Source: Acidovorax sp. Leaf78 (lineage in GTDB: Bacteria; Pseudomonadota; Gammaproteobacteria; Burkholderiales; Burkholderiaceae_C). From it: DNA of 64,000 nucleotides. The notes below the pieces were generated by a model. The model was given only the letters and a program-made list of their open reading frames with translations. It had not been told where the DNA came from and did no database searches. The position numbers and the translations under genes were made by a program. Of the stretch, positions 17,153 to 28,398 are shown one piece after another; the first letter of the stretch is position 1, and each line of letters starts with the position of its first letter. Location: positions 357,384 to 421,383 of the forward strand of contig NZ_LMLZ01000020.1 of assembly GCF_001422735.1 (NCBI RefSeq). The letters run 5' to 3'.

Positions 17153-18586
17153 ATGAAACGCGCTTTCACCCTTCTGGCCCTGGTGGCCTGCCTCTCGTCC
17201 GGGGCTGCCTTTGCGGCGACCACCCCGGCTGTTCCAACCCCCGCCACGCCGTCCAGTACGGCCTCTGGCGCAGAGCTGTTCACGCTCAAAAACGGCATGC
17301 AGCTCATCGTGCAGCCGGACCGCCGCGCACCCACCGCGGTGCACATGGTGTGGGTGCGCGTGGGTTCCATGGACGAGGTCGATGGCGTCACGGGCGTCGC
17401 CCACGTGCTCGAGCACATGATGTTCAAGGGCACCAAGACGCTGCCGCCCGGCGACTTCTCGCGCCGCGTGGCCGCCCTGGGCGGGCGCGAAAACGCGTTC
17501 ACCAGCCGCGACTACACGGGCTACTACCAGCAGATCCCGTCCAATCGGCTGGAAGACGTGATGAAGCTCGAATCCGACCGGTTTGCCAACAACCAGTGGC
17601 CGGATGAGGAATTCAAGAAAGAGCTGGAGGTGGTGAAGGAAGAGCGCCGCCTGCGCACCGAAGACCAGCCCCGGGCCGTGCTGTCCGAGCAGCTTTTTGC
17701 CACCACCTTCATCGCATCGCCCTACCGCCGCCCCATCATCGGGTGGATGAGCGACCTGGATGCGCTCACCCCCAACGACGCCCGCGCCTTCTACCGCCAG
17801 TGGTACACGCCCACCAACGCGGTGGTCGTGGTGGCTGGCGACGTAGACCCCGCCAAGGTGCGCGCCTGGGCCGAAAAGTACTACGGCAGCATCCCCGCCC
17901 ATGCGCTGCCCGAGCGCAAGCCGCGCATCGAGCCCGTACAGCAAGGCATGCGCCGCATCGCCGTCAAGGCCCCGGCCGAGCAGGCCTACGTGGCGCTGGC
18001 GTTTCGCACGCCCAGCCTGGAGCGGCTGGACAAGCTCACCGACGCCGACAACGATGCTCTGGCATTGATGGTCCTGTCGGCCGTGTTCAGCGGCTATGAC
18101 GGTGCCCGCCTGGACCGCGCCCTGACCCAGGGCGAGAACCGTGTGGCCGACAGTGCCAGCAGCGGCGCCATGGTCACCGGCCGCGGTCCCAGCCTGTTCA
18201 TGCTCAGTGGCGTGCCCGCTGCGGGCAAGACCGCGCAGCAGGTCGAAGACGCGCTGCGCGCCGAAGTCACCCGCGTGGCGCGTGACGGCGTGAGCGAGGC
18301 CGAACTGGCACGGGTCAAGACGCAGTGGATCGCCTCCACCGTGTACGAACGCGACTCCGTGATGAACCAGGCCCAGGAGCTGGGCGGCAACTGGATCCAG
18401 GGCTTTCCGCTCGACGCCAACGAGCGCCTGCTGGCGCTGCTGCGCACCGTGACGCCAGCCCAGGTACAGGCCGTGGCCGCCAAGTACTTCGGCGACGACC
18501 AGCTCACCGTGGGCACGCTGCTGCCCCAGCCCCTGGAGGGCCTGCGCGCCCGCCCCACACTGCCCCCTGGCACCGTGATCCGTTGA
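17153..18586 (+). CDS. M16 family zinc metallopeptidase, catalytic partner
   Basis: M16 peptidases (pitrilysin/processing-peptidase type) degrade or process peptides, here in the periplasm. The 477-residue protein has a signal peptide (RAFTLLALVACLSSGAAFA). It shows the inverted zinc motif HVLEH near residues 84-88 and the third ligand Glu in EVVKEERRLR near 160. The C-terminal half has the M16C substrate-clamp fold. The next gene is a related protein lacking the zinc motif, as in known heterodimeric pairs. It starts 27 bp from the divergent ftsY start. The substrate is not predictable. Confidence 0.92.
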   Translation: MKRAFTLLALVACLSSGAAFAATTPAVPTPATPSSTASGAELFTLKNGMQLIVQPDRRAPTAVHMVWVRVGSMDEVDGVTGVAHVLEHMMFKGTKTLPPGDFSRRVAALGGRENAFTSRDYTGYYQQIPSNRLEDVMKLESDRFANNQWPDEEFKKELEVVKEERRLRTEDQPRAVLSEQLFATTFIASPYRRPIIGWMSDLDALTPNDARAFYRQWYTPTNAVVVVAGDVDPAKVRAWAEKYYGSIPAHALPERKPRIEPVQQGMRRIAVKAPAEQAYVALAFRTPSLERLDKLTDADNDALALMVLSAVFSGYDGARLDRALTQGENRVADSASSGAMVTGRGPSLFMLSGVPAAGKTAQQVEDALRAEVTRVARDGVSEAELARVKTQWIASTVYERDSVMNQAQELGGNWIQGFPLDANERLLALLRTVTPAQVQAVAAKYFGDDQLTVGTLLPQPLEGLRARPTLPPGTVIR

Positions 18587-18607
18587 ACAAGCCTTGGGCC
18601 ATTGCAC

Positions 18608-19954
18608 ATGATTACTATCAAAAATATAGCTGCTCGCGCTTGCCTGATAAGCGCTGGAGTGGTTTTTTATTCAAACCCTGCCTGGGCGTTGCTGCCCATT
18701 CAGCACTGGACGGAGGCGAACGGCGCCAAGGTCTATCTGGTCGAAAGCCCGGTCATCCCCATGGTGGACGTGCAGATCGACTTCGACGCCGGCAGTCGCC
18801 GCGATCCTTCCGGTAAAGAAGGCTTGGCCAGCGCGGTGGCCACCATGGCATCGAAGGGCGTCAAGGCTGTGGGCAGCGAGCCCGCGCTGGACGAGAACGG
18901 CCTGGGCGAGGCCTGGGCCGACCTGGGCGCGAACTTCGAGGCCGGTGCCGAGAACGATGCACTTCACTACTCGCTGCGTTCGCTCACCGACCCGCCGCTG
19001 CTCGACAAGGCCGCCCGCCTGGCCGCCCGCCAGATCGGCGAGCCCAGCTGGCCTGCCGACGTGTGGCCACGCGACCGCGCCCGCTGGACCGCCAGCCTCA
19101 AGGAAGCGGCCACGCGTCCAGCGACCGTGGCGGGCTACGCATTTGCATCGGCCGTGTACGGCACCCACCCGTACGGCCTGCGCACCACGGAAGAAAGCCT
19201 CATGCGCGTCAACATCGCCGACATGCAGACCTTTCACACCCAGCTCATCGCAGCTTGCCGTGCCAAGGTCAGCATCGTGGGCGCCGTGTCGCGTGCGCAG
19301 GCACAGACGCTGGTGGCCACGCTGCTCTCGCGCCTGCCCGCCACGTCGGGCTGCGCGCCGTTGCCAGCAGTTGGCGAGATCAACGCGCTGACTGCGCCGG
19401 CCGAGCAGAACATCCCGTTCGCGTCGGCTCAGGCCCATGTTCTGATCGGCCAGCCCGGCTTTCAGCGCCGCGACCCGGACTTCGTCGCGCTGCTGGTGGG
19501 CAACCACATCCTGGGCGGCGGTGGCTTCGTCTCGCGCCTGACCAACGAGGTGCGTGAAAAGCGCGGCCTCTCGTACAGCGTGTACAGCTACTTTGCCGCC
19601 GGCATGCATGCGGGTGCCTTTACCGTGGGCCTGCAGACCCGCCCGGACCAGGCGGCCCAGGCCGTCAAGGTCTCGCGCGAGGTCATCGCCCGCTTCGTGG
19701 CCGAAGGCCCCACCGAGGCCGAGCTGCGTGCCGCCAAGGACAACCTCATCGGCGGCTTCGCACTGCGCATCGACAGCAACAAGAAACTGCTGGGCAACGT
19801 GGCCAACATCGCCTGGAACGACCTACCGCTCGACTACCTGGACAAGTGGACCCAAAAGGTCGATGCCCTCACGGTGGCCGAAGTGCGCGCCGCCATGGCC
19901 CGCAAGCTGCAGCCCGAGCGCATGGTGACCGTAGTGGTGGGAGGCAAGCCATGA
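18608..19954 (+). CDS. M16 family peptidase-like protein, non-catalytic partner
   Basis: This 448-residue exported M16 homologue has GLASAVATMASKG where the active partner has the HxxEH helix, so the zinc site is absent. The C-terminal half is well conserved (LGGGGFVSRLTNEVREKRGLSYSVYSYF). By analogy with other bacterial pairs it probably dimerises with the preceding protein and shapes the substrate chamber. The signal peptide MITIKNIAARACLISAGVVF is encoded by a copy of a palindromic repeat (18617-18676). An in-frame TTG at 18602 is an alternative start. Its stop overlaps rsmD by 4 bp. Confidence 0.88.
   Translation: MITIKNIAARACLISAGVVFYSNPAWALLPIQHWTEANGAKVYLVESPVIPMVDVQIDFDAGSRRDPSGKEGLASAVATMASKGVKAVGSEPALDENGLGEAWADLGANFEAGAENDALHYSLRSLTDPPLLDKAARLAARQIGEPSWPADVWPRDRARWTASLKEAATRPATVAGYAFASAVYGTHPYGLRTTEESLMRVNIADMQTFHTQLIAACRAKVSIVGAVSRAQAQTLVATLLSRLPATSGCAPLPAVGEINALTAPAEQNIPFASAQAHVLIGQPGFQRRDPDFVALLVGNHILGGGGFVSRLTNEVREKRGLSYSVYSYFAAGMHAGAFTVGLQTRPDQAAQAVKVSREVIARFVAEGPTEAELRAAKDNLIGGFALRIDSNKKLLGNVANIAWNDLPLDYLDKWTQKVDALTVAEVRAAMARKLQPERMVTVVVGGKP
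18617..18676. repeat. Palindromic repeat copy inside the M16 signal-peptide region
   Basis: ATCAAAAATATAGCTGCT, then CGCGCTTGCC, TGATAAGCGCTGGAG and a TTTTTTATTCAAA tail match the dispersed palindromic repeat (for example 54907-54960 and 58416-58476) in order and spacing. The left arm ATAGCTGCTCGCGCTT faces the right arm AAGCGCTGG. It is translated as the signal-peptide core of the M16 protein, in the same frame as the SCO1 copy. Confidence 0.7.
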
Positions 19955-20649
19955 GCCGCTCCACCCTGCGCCCCAGCGACCTGCCCGGCGGCAAAAACGC
20001 GGGCGCAACCGCCGCGTCTACAGCGAAGCCGAAAGGTCCCCAAAGCAATGCCGCACCCACCGACCCGGCCGTCCATAAGGGCGCGGGCGAGATCCGCATT
20101 ATTGGCGGCCAGTGGAAACGCACCCGCCTCGCAGTCGCCCGCCATCCCGGCCTGCGCCCCACGCCAGACCGCGTGCGCGAGACGTTGTTCAACTGGCTCG
20201 GCCAGGACCTCACTGGTTGGCGCTGCCTCGACGCCTTCGCCGGCACCGGCGCCCTGGGCCTGGAAGCCGCATCGCGCGGCGCCGCGGCGGTCCAACTGGT
20301 GGAGAACGATGCCTCCCTGGTGGCGCAGCTCAACACCCAGCAACAGCGCTTGAAGGCCACCACCGTGCGGGTGACCCGCGGCGACGGCCTATCTGCCCTG
20401 CAGCAGGCCGGGCCCGGCAGCCTCGACCTGATCCTGCTCGACCCGCCGTTCGGCAGCGATATCTTTGGCAAGGCACTGCAGGCCGCAGCGCGTGCCGTGG
20501 CCCCCGATGGGCATATCTACCTGGAGGCACCGCGGGTGTGGGTAGATGAGGAGCTGGCGGATTGGGGGCTGGTGGTGCACCGGCATCTGAAGGCGGGGGC
20601 GGTGCATGCCCATCTGCTGCGCCGGGGAGCGGCGGCTACCGCCGCCTGA
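19951..20649 (+). CDS. rsmD: 16S rRNA (guanine(966)-N2)-methyltransferase
   Basis: RsmD methylates G966 of 16S rRNA in the 30S subunit. The 232-residue protein has a ~45-residue variable head, then IRIIGGQWKRTRL, the SAM-binding LDAFAGTGALGLEAASRGA and the catalytic DPPFG motif near residue 163. The start ATG overlaps the M16 stop (ATGA). It is convergent with xdhB, 77 bp away, with only a weak hairpin between them. Confidence 0.93.
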   Translation: MSRSTLRPSDLPGGKNAGATAASTAKPKGPQSNAAPTDPAVHKGAGEIRIIGGQWKRTRLAVARHPGLRPTPDRVRETLFNWLGQDLTGWRCLDAFAGTGALGLEAASRGAAAVQLVENDASLVAQLNTQQQRLKATTVRVTRGDGLSALQQAGPGSLDLILLDPPFGSDIFGKALQAAARAVAPDGHIYLEAPRVWVDEELADWGLVVHRHLKAGAVHAHLLRRGAAATAA

Positions 20650-20726
20650 GCGGCGATGTGCTGGCATGGCGGTGTGGCCCTACACGCCGTCCGCTATTGC
20701 CCAGCCTGATTGGCCCGCACCCTGGC

Positions 20727-23176
20727 TCAGTTGCCTAATCGCCCCAGCGCCTTCAGTACATTCTCCGCCGTCGCAGGCGCTGTCAACACCACCGGCGCTT
20801 GCGCTGCTTCATCGCCAGCGCGCCCGGCAGCCACCGCGTTGCGCAGCGCCTCGTACACGCTGATCGCCAGCATGAACGGCGGCTCGCCCACGGCCTTGCT
20901 GCCGCCCACGTTGTCTTCGCGGTTGGCCTCGGGCCACAGGGTCACGCGGAAGTGCGCGGGGATGTCGCCCGTCGCCGGGATCTTGTACGTGCTGGGGGCG
21001 TGCGTGACCAGGTACCCCTTGTCGTTCCACACCAGCTGCTCGGTGGTGAGCCAGCCCATGCCCTGCACGAAGCCGCCTTCGATCTGGCCGATGTCGATGG
21101 CCGGGTTGATGCTGTGGCCCACGTCGTGCAGGATGTCCACGCGCGTCACGCGGCTCTCGCCGGTGAGGGTGTCGATGACGACCTCGGAGCATGCCGCGCC
21201 GTAGGCGAAGTAGTAGAACGGCCGGCCGGTGAGCGTGGCCTTGTCGTAGTGGATCTTGGGCGTGCGGTAGAAGCCGTCGCTCCACAGCTGGATGCGGTTG
21301 GCGTACGCTTCTTTCACCACGTCGTCGAACTGCCGCACTTTCTTGGGCGAGATCACCTGCCCGCCTTCGAAGCGGATCGCACCCGCGCCGCAGGTGTCGA
21401 GCCCCGACACGAAAGCTGCAAGGTTGTCGCGCACGTTGCGCGCTGCGAACTGGGCTGCGCGGCCGTTCAGGTCGGTACCGCTGCTGGCGGCGGTGGCGCT
21501 GGCGTTGGGCACCTTGCTGGTGTCGCTGGCGGTGACCAGCACGCGGGCCAGCGGCACGCCCAGCTCGTCGGCCACGATCTGCGCGACCTTGGTGTGCAGG
21601 CCTTGGCCCATCTCGGTGCCGCCGTGGTTCACCTGCACGCTGCCGTCGGTGTACACGTGCACCAGCGCGCCGGCCTGGTTGAACAGGGTAGCGGTGAAGC
21701 TGATGCCGAACTTGACCGGGGTGATCGCAAGGCCCCGCTTGAGCACAGGGCTGGTGGCGTTCCACGCCGCAATCGACGCCTGTCGCTGGCGGTAGTCGGC
21801 GTCGCGCTCCAACTGGGGCAAAAGCGCGTGCAGGATGTTGTCCTCCACCGTCATCTGGTAGTGGGTAACGTTGCGGCCTTCGGATGCGTCCTTGCCGTAC
21901 AGGTTGACCATGCGCACGTCCTGCGCATCCCGGCCCAGCGCGCGCGCGATGTCGCCCAGGATGGCCTCGATCACGATCACGCCCTGCGGGCCGCCGAAGC
22001 CGCGAAACGCCGTGTGGCTTTGGGTGTTCGTCTTGCAGCGGCACGAGGCTATCTCCACGTCGCTCAGGTAGTACGCGTTGTCGCTGTGGAACACGGCGCG
22101 GTCGGCCACGGGGCCCGACAGGTCGGCGGAAAAGCCGCAGTTGGCCGCCATCTGCAGCTTCAGGCCCGTGATGCGGCCGGTGGCGTCAAAGCCCACGTCG
22201 TAGTCGTACGCGAACGGGTGGCGCTTGCCGGTGACCATGAAGTCTTCGTCGCGGTCCAGGCGCAGCTTGATGGGGCGGCCGAATTTGTTCGCGGCCACGG
22301 CCGCCCACACGGCCAGGTGGCCGGCCTGCGTCTCTTTGCCGCCGAAGCCGCCACCCATGCGGCGGCATTCGACCTTGACCGCGTGGTTGTCGATGCCCAG
22401 CGCGTGTGCCACCCAGTGCTGCACCTCGCCGGGGTGCTGGGTGCTGGAGTAGATCCACCACTGCTTTTGCTCCAGCGGCAGGGCGTAGGCGATCTGGCCT
22501 TCGAGGTAGAAGTGCTCTTGCCCGCCGACTTCGAACTGGCCGCTCAGGCGGTGTTCGGACGAGACCAGGCCTGCGGCCGCGTCGCCCCGGCGCACGAACA
22601 CTGGCGGCAGCACATAGCTCTGGGCCGCCAGCGCGTCCTGCACGGTGAGCACGGCGGGCAGGGGTGTGATGTCGAGCTTCACCGCCCGCACCGCGCGGCG
22701 CGCCTGCATCACCGAGTCCGCCACGACGAGGCCGATGACCTGGCCGATGTGCTGCACGGTGTCGATGGCGAACACGGGCTCGTCGTGCGCAAAGGCGGCC
22801 AGCAGCTTGTCGCCCGGCACGTCGGCCGACAGCACCACGCCGCGCACGCCGGGCAGTGCGAGGGCGGCACTGGCGTCCACGCTGTTCAGCTTGCCGTGAG
22901 CGACGGTGGACAGGATGGGCGCGGCGTACAGCGTGCCCTTCACCTCGGGAAGGTCGTCAATGTAGTGGGCAGCCCCGGCCACCTGGGCGCGTGCGCTTTC
23001 GTGGATGTGGGACTGGCCCATGGCACGCAGGCTGGGCGCGGGGACCGGGGCGGAGGGTGCGCCGGCAGCCGTCGGGGGCTGCGGGTCGGCGGCGTGGGCG
23101 TCGGCCGCTGCCACCATCGGGTCGTCGCCTGCGTCGCGGCTCACGGGCAGGCTGGTGGAGCCGTTGTCGCGCTGGT

Positions 23177-23180
<4 letters not shown>
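20727..23180 (-). CDS. xdhB: Xanthine dehydrogenase molybdopterin-binding subunit
   Basis: The large subunit hydroxylates hypoxanthine and xanthine at a molybdenum cofactor, ending in urate. The 817-residue chain has a ~55-residue Ala/Pro-rich head, then the usual start MGQSHIHESARAQVAGAAHYIDD. Moco-contact motifs are present: GGFGGKE, FRGFGGPQG, HGGTEMGQGL, and the catalytic Glu in AVGEPPFMLA near the C-terminus. The start overlaps the xdhA stop by 4 bp. No xdhC (Moco sulfuration) is visible downstream, where rsmD lies convergently. Confidence 0.95.
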
Positions 23181-24835
<1,655 letters not shown>

Positions 24836-24999
24836 GCGTGGGGCGGCCCGGGGTCCGGGCAGGTAGTCGTCAGAAGGATAGTTCCAGAGCGTATGCGCAC
24901 CGCGCAGCGCCCACATAAGCGCGAGCGTATAACGAGGATGCCCGGCGCGCTATGGGTTTCTGATGTTGCGGCTGGGCAGGACGGCACCGGGCCGCGCCA

Positions 25000-25821
25000 T
25001 CAGCCCTCGTGGGCAGGCTGGCGGCGCAGCAGGTAGATGTCCATGATCCAGCCATGGCGCGCGCGGGCCTGGGCGCGCGCGCTGTCGATGCGCGGGCCGG
25101 CATCGGCCAGCGGGCCGCTGTCAAGCAATTGCTGGGGCATGCCCAGGTAGGCGCCCCACCAGATGTGCAGCCCTTCAGCTGGCAAGGTGGTGAAGCTGCA
25201 CTGCCCGTCGAGCATGACCACGGCCGTGTCCACCCCGGCGGGCCACCCGTGGTCGCGCAGTTGGCGGCCGGTGGTCACCACGAAGGGCTGGCCGATGTCG
25301 TTGAGTGCGATGGCGTGCGCCGCCGCCAGCGCCTGCACCGACGTGATGCCCGCCACCACCTGCACCTGTGCCGGCGCGGGCTGCAGGCGGGCCGCGATGC
25401 GCAGCGTGCTGTCGTACAGCGACGGGTCGCCCCACACCAGCAGCGCCACGCGCAGCGCTGCGCCATCGGCGGGCACAGGCAGGCGGGCCTGCGCCAGTGC
25501 ACTGGCGATGGCCGCCTGCCACTGCTGCGTGATCGCGGCATGCCATTGGTCCACCTGGGCCAGGTAGTCGTCGCCCTCGCTGCGGCGCACCGGCATGTCG
25601 AAGCCGGCGATGCACGGCACTGCGGTGCCCGTCAGCACCGCATCGCACAGCGACTGCCGCAGGGCCGCCAGCTCGGCCTTGTCCTCGCCCTTGTGCGGCA
25701 GCAGGATCAGGTTGGCCGCGTTCATCGCCGCGATGGCCTGGCGCGTGAGGTGGTCGGGGTTGCCGGTGCCGATGCCGATGAGAGTCAGCGCGACGGGGGG
25801 CAGGGCCTGTTCGGCGCTCAT
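25000..25821 (-). CDS. cobF: Precorrin-6A synthase (deacetylating)
   Basis: CobF methylates C1 of precorrin-5 and releases the C20-derived acetate, giving precorrin-6A in the aerobic cobalamin route. The 273-residue protein starts with [19 protein letters not shown], the SAM-binding loop of the tetrapyrrole methylase fold. It keeps [15 protein letters not shown] and [17 protein letters not shown], typical of CobF. The ATG overlaps the cobM stop (ATGA), and it is the last gene of the minus-strand cob run. Confidence 0.92.
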   Translation of the reverse strand: MSAEQALPPVALTLIGIGTGNPDHLTRQAIAAMNAANLILLPHKGEDKAELAALRQSLCDAVLTGTAVPCIAGFDMPVRRSEGDDYLAQVDQWHAAITQQWQAAIASALAQARLPVPADGAALRVALLVWGDPSLYDSTLRIAARLQPAPAQVQVVAGITSVQALAAAHAIALNDIGQPFVVTTGRQLRDHGWPAGVDTAVVMLDGQCSFTTLPAEGLHIWWGAYLGMPQQLLDSGPLADAGPRIDSARAQARARHGWIMDIYLLRRQPAHEG

Positions 25822-26660
25822 GCGGAGGGCGCGTCCAGCGGCTCGTCGCGGGCGGTGTCCAGCGCCGTGCCGCCCCGCACATCGGTGGCCGGAAAGCGCG
25901 GCGCAGTGCCCAGGGGGCGATAGCGGCGGTCGTAGTCGGCGGCGTAGAGGCGGCTCTCGGCAAAGTCCTCGGCCTGCAGGCTGCGGCCCACCAGGATCAG
26001 CGCGGTGCGCTCCATGCTGGTGGCCACGGCCTGCGCCAGCGCGCCCACCGTGGTGCGCACCACGGTCTCGTCGGGCCAACTGGCGCGCCACACGATGGCG
26101 GCGGGGCAGTCGGCGCCGTAGTGCGGCAGCAGCTCGGCCTGCACCTTGTCGGCCACATGGATCGACAGGTGGATCGCCAGCACCGCGCCGGTGGCGGCAA
26201 ACGCCGCCAGGTTCTCGGCCTCGGGCATGGACGTGGCGCGGCCCGAGGTGCGCGTGAGCACCACCGACTGGCACAGCCCGGGCAGCGTGAGCTCCGCGCC
26301 CAGCGTGGCCGCAGCGGCAGCGAATGAGGGGACGCCGGGCGTCACGGTGTACGGAATGCCCAGCACGCGCAGCCGGCGCAGTTGCTCGCCCATGGCGGAC
26401 CACACCGACAGGTCGCCCGAATGCAGGCGCGCCACGTCCTGGCCCTGCGCATGGGCGACCTCGATCTCGGCCACGATGTCGTCCAGGCTCATGGCCGCCG
26501 TGTTGACGATGCGGGCGCCCGGCGGGCAGTGCGCCAGCAGGTCGCGCGGGATCAGCGAGCCGGCGTACAGGCAGACTGGGCACGCGGCCATCAGGTCGCG
26601 GCCGCGCACGGTGATCAGGTCGGCAGCGCCGGGGCCAGCGCCGATGAAATGCACGGTCAT
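25818..26660 (-). CDS. cobM: Precorrin-4 C11-methyltransferase
   Basis: CobM adds the C11 methyl group to precorrin-4. The 280-residue product has the SAM-binding start [18 protein letters not shown], the [15 protein letters not shown] loop and the [16 protein letters not shown] segment shared by CobM/CbiF. About 25 residues extend beyond the catalytic fold at the C-terminus. Start and stop both overlap neighbours by 4 bp (cobE upstream, cobF downstream), indicating translational coupling. Confidence 0.93.
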   Translation of the reverse strand: MTVHFIGAGPGAADLITVRGRDLMAACPVCLYAGSLIPRDLLAHCPPGARIVNTAAMSLDDIVAEIEVAHAQGQDVARLHSGDLSVWSAMGEQLRRLRVLGIPYTVTPGVPSFAAAAATLGAELTLPGLCQSVVLTRTSGRATSMPEAENLAAFAATGAVLAIHLSIHVADKVQAELLPHYGADCPAAIVWRASWPDETVVRTTVGALAQAVATSMERTALILVGRSLQAEDFAESRLYAADYDRRYRPLGTAPRFPATDVRGGTALDTARDEPLDAPSA

Positions 26661-27208
26661 GCCGGTGCTCCTTGTAGTTCTTGAGATGGGCCCGTGGCAT
26701 GCGGCAGGACAACCGCTGCGATGCCACAGGCCGGGTTGCCGGTGCGCCGGATGGCCACGGCCAGTGTGGCGCTGCCATCGGCGGCCACGAGGCGCGGCAC
26801 GGCCAGCTCTGCCTGCGGGCCTGCAGCCGATAAGGCAGCTGCTTCGGCCACGCTGCCGGTGCCGTAGCGCGCCTGCAAGCGCGGCGATTGGGTGGCCACC
26901 GGTTGGCCGGCCAGGTCTGCGGCGGGTATTGCCCGTACCGGTACGGGCGGTGCGCTGCCGGCGATGCCCGACAGCCAGGCTGCGAGCGCGGGATGCGCCG
27001 CCTTGGTGTCGAGCACGGCCACGGCGCAAGGCCGCAGGTCGTCTGCAGCCCACGCCGCATCGCCCCGCAGCAAGGCCTGCGCCTGGGCCCACAGCGCGTG
27101 CAGCGCGGCGGGCTGCGCATGGGCCCGCAGGCCCACGCCCACCACCGTGCAGACGTGGTCCTGGCTCGAGGCGGAGTGGGGTGGCATCAGGTGGGTATCA
27201 CCCGTCAT
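26657..27208 (-). CDS. cobE: Cobalamin biosynthesis protein CobE (CbiG C-terminal family)
   Basis: This 183-residue protein matches the CbiG C-terminal/CobE family: [21 protein letters not shown] at the start, a middle [16 protein letters not shown], and [34 protein letters not shown] towards the end. CobE is needed in the aerobic pathway but its exact reaction is unclear. It sits between cobL and cobM with 4-bp overlaps on both sides. A Met at 27187 is an alternative start. Confidence 0.82.
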   Translation of the reverse strand: MTGDTHLMPPHSASSQDHVCTVVGVGLRAHAQPAALHALWAQAQALLRGDAAWAADDLRPCAVAVLDTKAAHPALAAWLSGIAGSAPPVPVRAIPAADLAGQPVATQSPRLQARYGTGSVAEAAALSAAGPQAELAVPRLVAADGSATLAVAIRRTGNPACGIAAVVLPHATGPSQELQGAPA

Positions 27209-28398
27209 CGCTGCCAGCTCCACTGCACCAGCGGACGGGCGGCCTGCCAGCTGTGCATGCGCCCGAGCGGCTGGGCGCTGGACAGCTCCAGCCGCAGTAG
27301 CTGCCCGCCGTGCGCGCCATGCAGCTGCACCAGCAGCGCCTGCGTCTCCAGCGTGACGGCGTTGACCACCAGGCGGCAACCGGCGGGCATCAACGCCTGC
27401 AGTTCGGCGAACAGCGCGGCGTCGAAACCGCCACCGACAAACACCGCCTGGGGCGACGGCAACCCGTGCAAGGCTGCGGGTGCGAGGCCGTGCACCACCT
27501 GCAGCGCGGCGTGCAGGCCCACGCGCTCGGCGTTGCGGCGGATGTTGTCGGCGCGGGCCGCGTGCTGCTCCACGCAGTGCGCCATGCCTCCGGCCAGGCA
27601 CCATTCCACCGCGATGGAGCCGGAGCCGCTGCCGATGTCCCACAGCCGCTCGCCGCGCCGTGGCGCCAGGGCGGCCAGCGTGAGCGCGCGGGCCGGGGCC
27701 TTGGTGATCTGGCCGTCGTGCGCATAAAAATCGTCGGCACGGCCCGGCACCTGGGGCATGCCCACGCCGCCCAGGGCCTGCAGGGCCACGGCCAAGGGGG
27801 CCTGTGCGGGGTCTGCCGGCAGCGCGATGATCGCCTCGTGCGCCGCCAGCCTGCGGCAGCGCTCACGCGGGCCGCCCACGGCCTCCATCACCCACAGGCT
27901 GCTGTCGCCCCAGCCTTCGTGCACCAGCCACTGCGCCAGCTGCGCCACGGCCGCGCCATCGCGCAGCAGCACGATGAACTGCCGCCCTGGCGCCAGGCGG
28001 GGCAGCAACTGCTGCAGCGGGCTGGCGTGCAGCCCCAGGCAATCGACTGCCTCCAGCCGCCATCCCAGGCGCGCCGCGACCAGCGAGAATGTCGAGGGTT
28101 GCGCGTGGCAGCGCCACTCGTGGGGCGCTAGGTGCGCCGCCAGGCTGCCGCCCGCGCCGAACCAGAACGGGTCGCCCGATGCCAGCACCACCACGCGCTG
28201 CCCGCGCAGGGCCAGCACGGGGGCGACGTCGAAGGGCACAGGCCAGGGCTGGCCGCGGTCTCCCACCTCGGCCAGCGCCAGGTGGCGCGGGCCGCCGAAC
28301 ACCACCTGGGCGGCATCGAGTGCGCGGCGGGCGGCGGGGGCCAGTCCTTCCAGCCCATCTTCACTCAGGCCGACCAATGTCAACCACGGATCAGTCAT
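27205..28398 (-). CDS. cobL: Precorrin-6Y C5,15-methyltransferase (decarboxylating)
   Basis: CobL methylates C5 and C15 and decarboxylates the C12 acetate of precorrin-6B, giving precorrin-8X. The 397-residue protein fuses a CbiE-like domain (about 1-195; VVLASGDPFWFGAGGSLAAHL) to a CbiT-like domain (about 210-397). The latter has the SAM-binding WDIGSGSGSIAVEW near residue 252. An AGGAG site lies 10 nt before the start. The start codon (28396-28398, minus) shares bases with the cobK start codon (28397-28399, plus), so the genes diverge with overlapping initiation codons. Confidence 0.94.
   Translation of the reverse strand: MTDPWLTLVGLSEDGLEGLAPAARRALDAAQVVFGGPRHLALAEVGDRGQPWPVPFDVAPVLALRGQRVVVLASGDPFWFGAGGSLAAHLAPHEWRCHAQPSTFSLVAARLGWRLEAVDCLGLHASPLQQLLPRLAPGRQFIVLLRDGAAVAQLAQWLVHEGWGDSSLWVMEAVGGPRERCRRLAAHEAIIALPADPAQAPLAVALQALGGVGMPQVPGRADDFYAHDGQITKAPARALTLAALAPRRGERLWDIGSGSGSIAVEWCLAGGMAHCVEQHAARADNIRRNAERVGLHAALQVVHGLAPAALHGLPSPQAVFVGGGFDAALFAELQALMPAGCRLVVNAVTLETQALLVQLHGAHGGQLLRLELSSAQPLGRMHSWQAARPLVQWSWQR

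Noticed and set aside
25822..27120. Upstream extension of the cobF frame on the minus strand
   Set aside because: It covers cobM and cobE in a different frame; the overlapping ATGA start and the family N-terminus place cobF at 25821.
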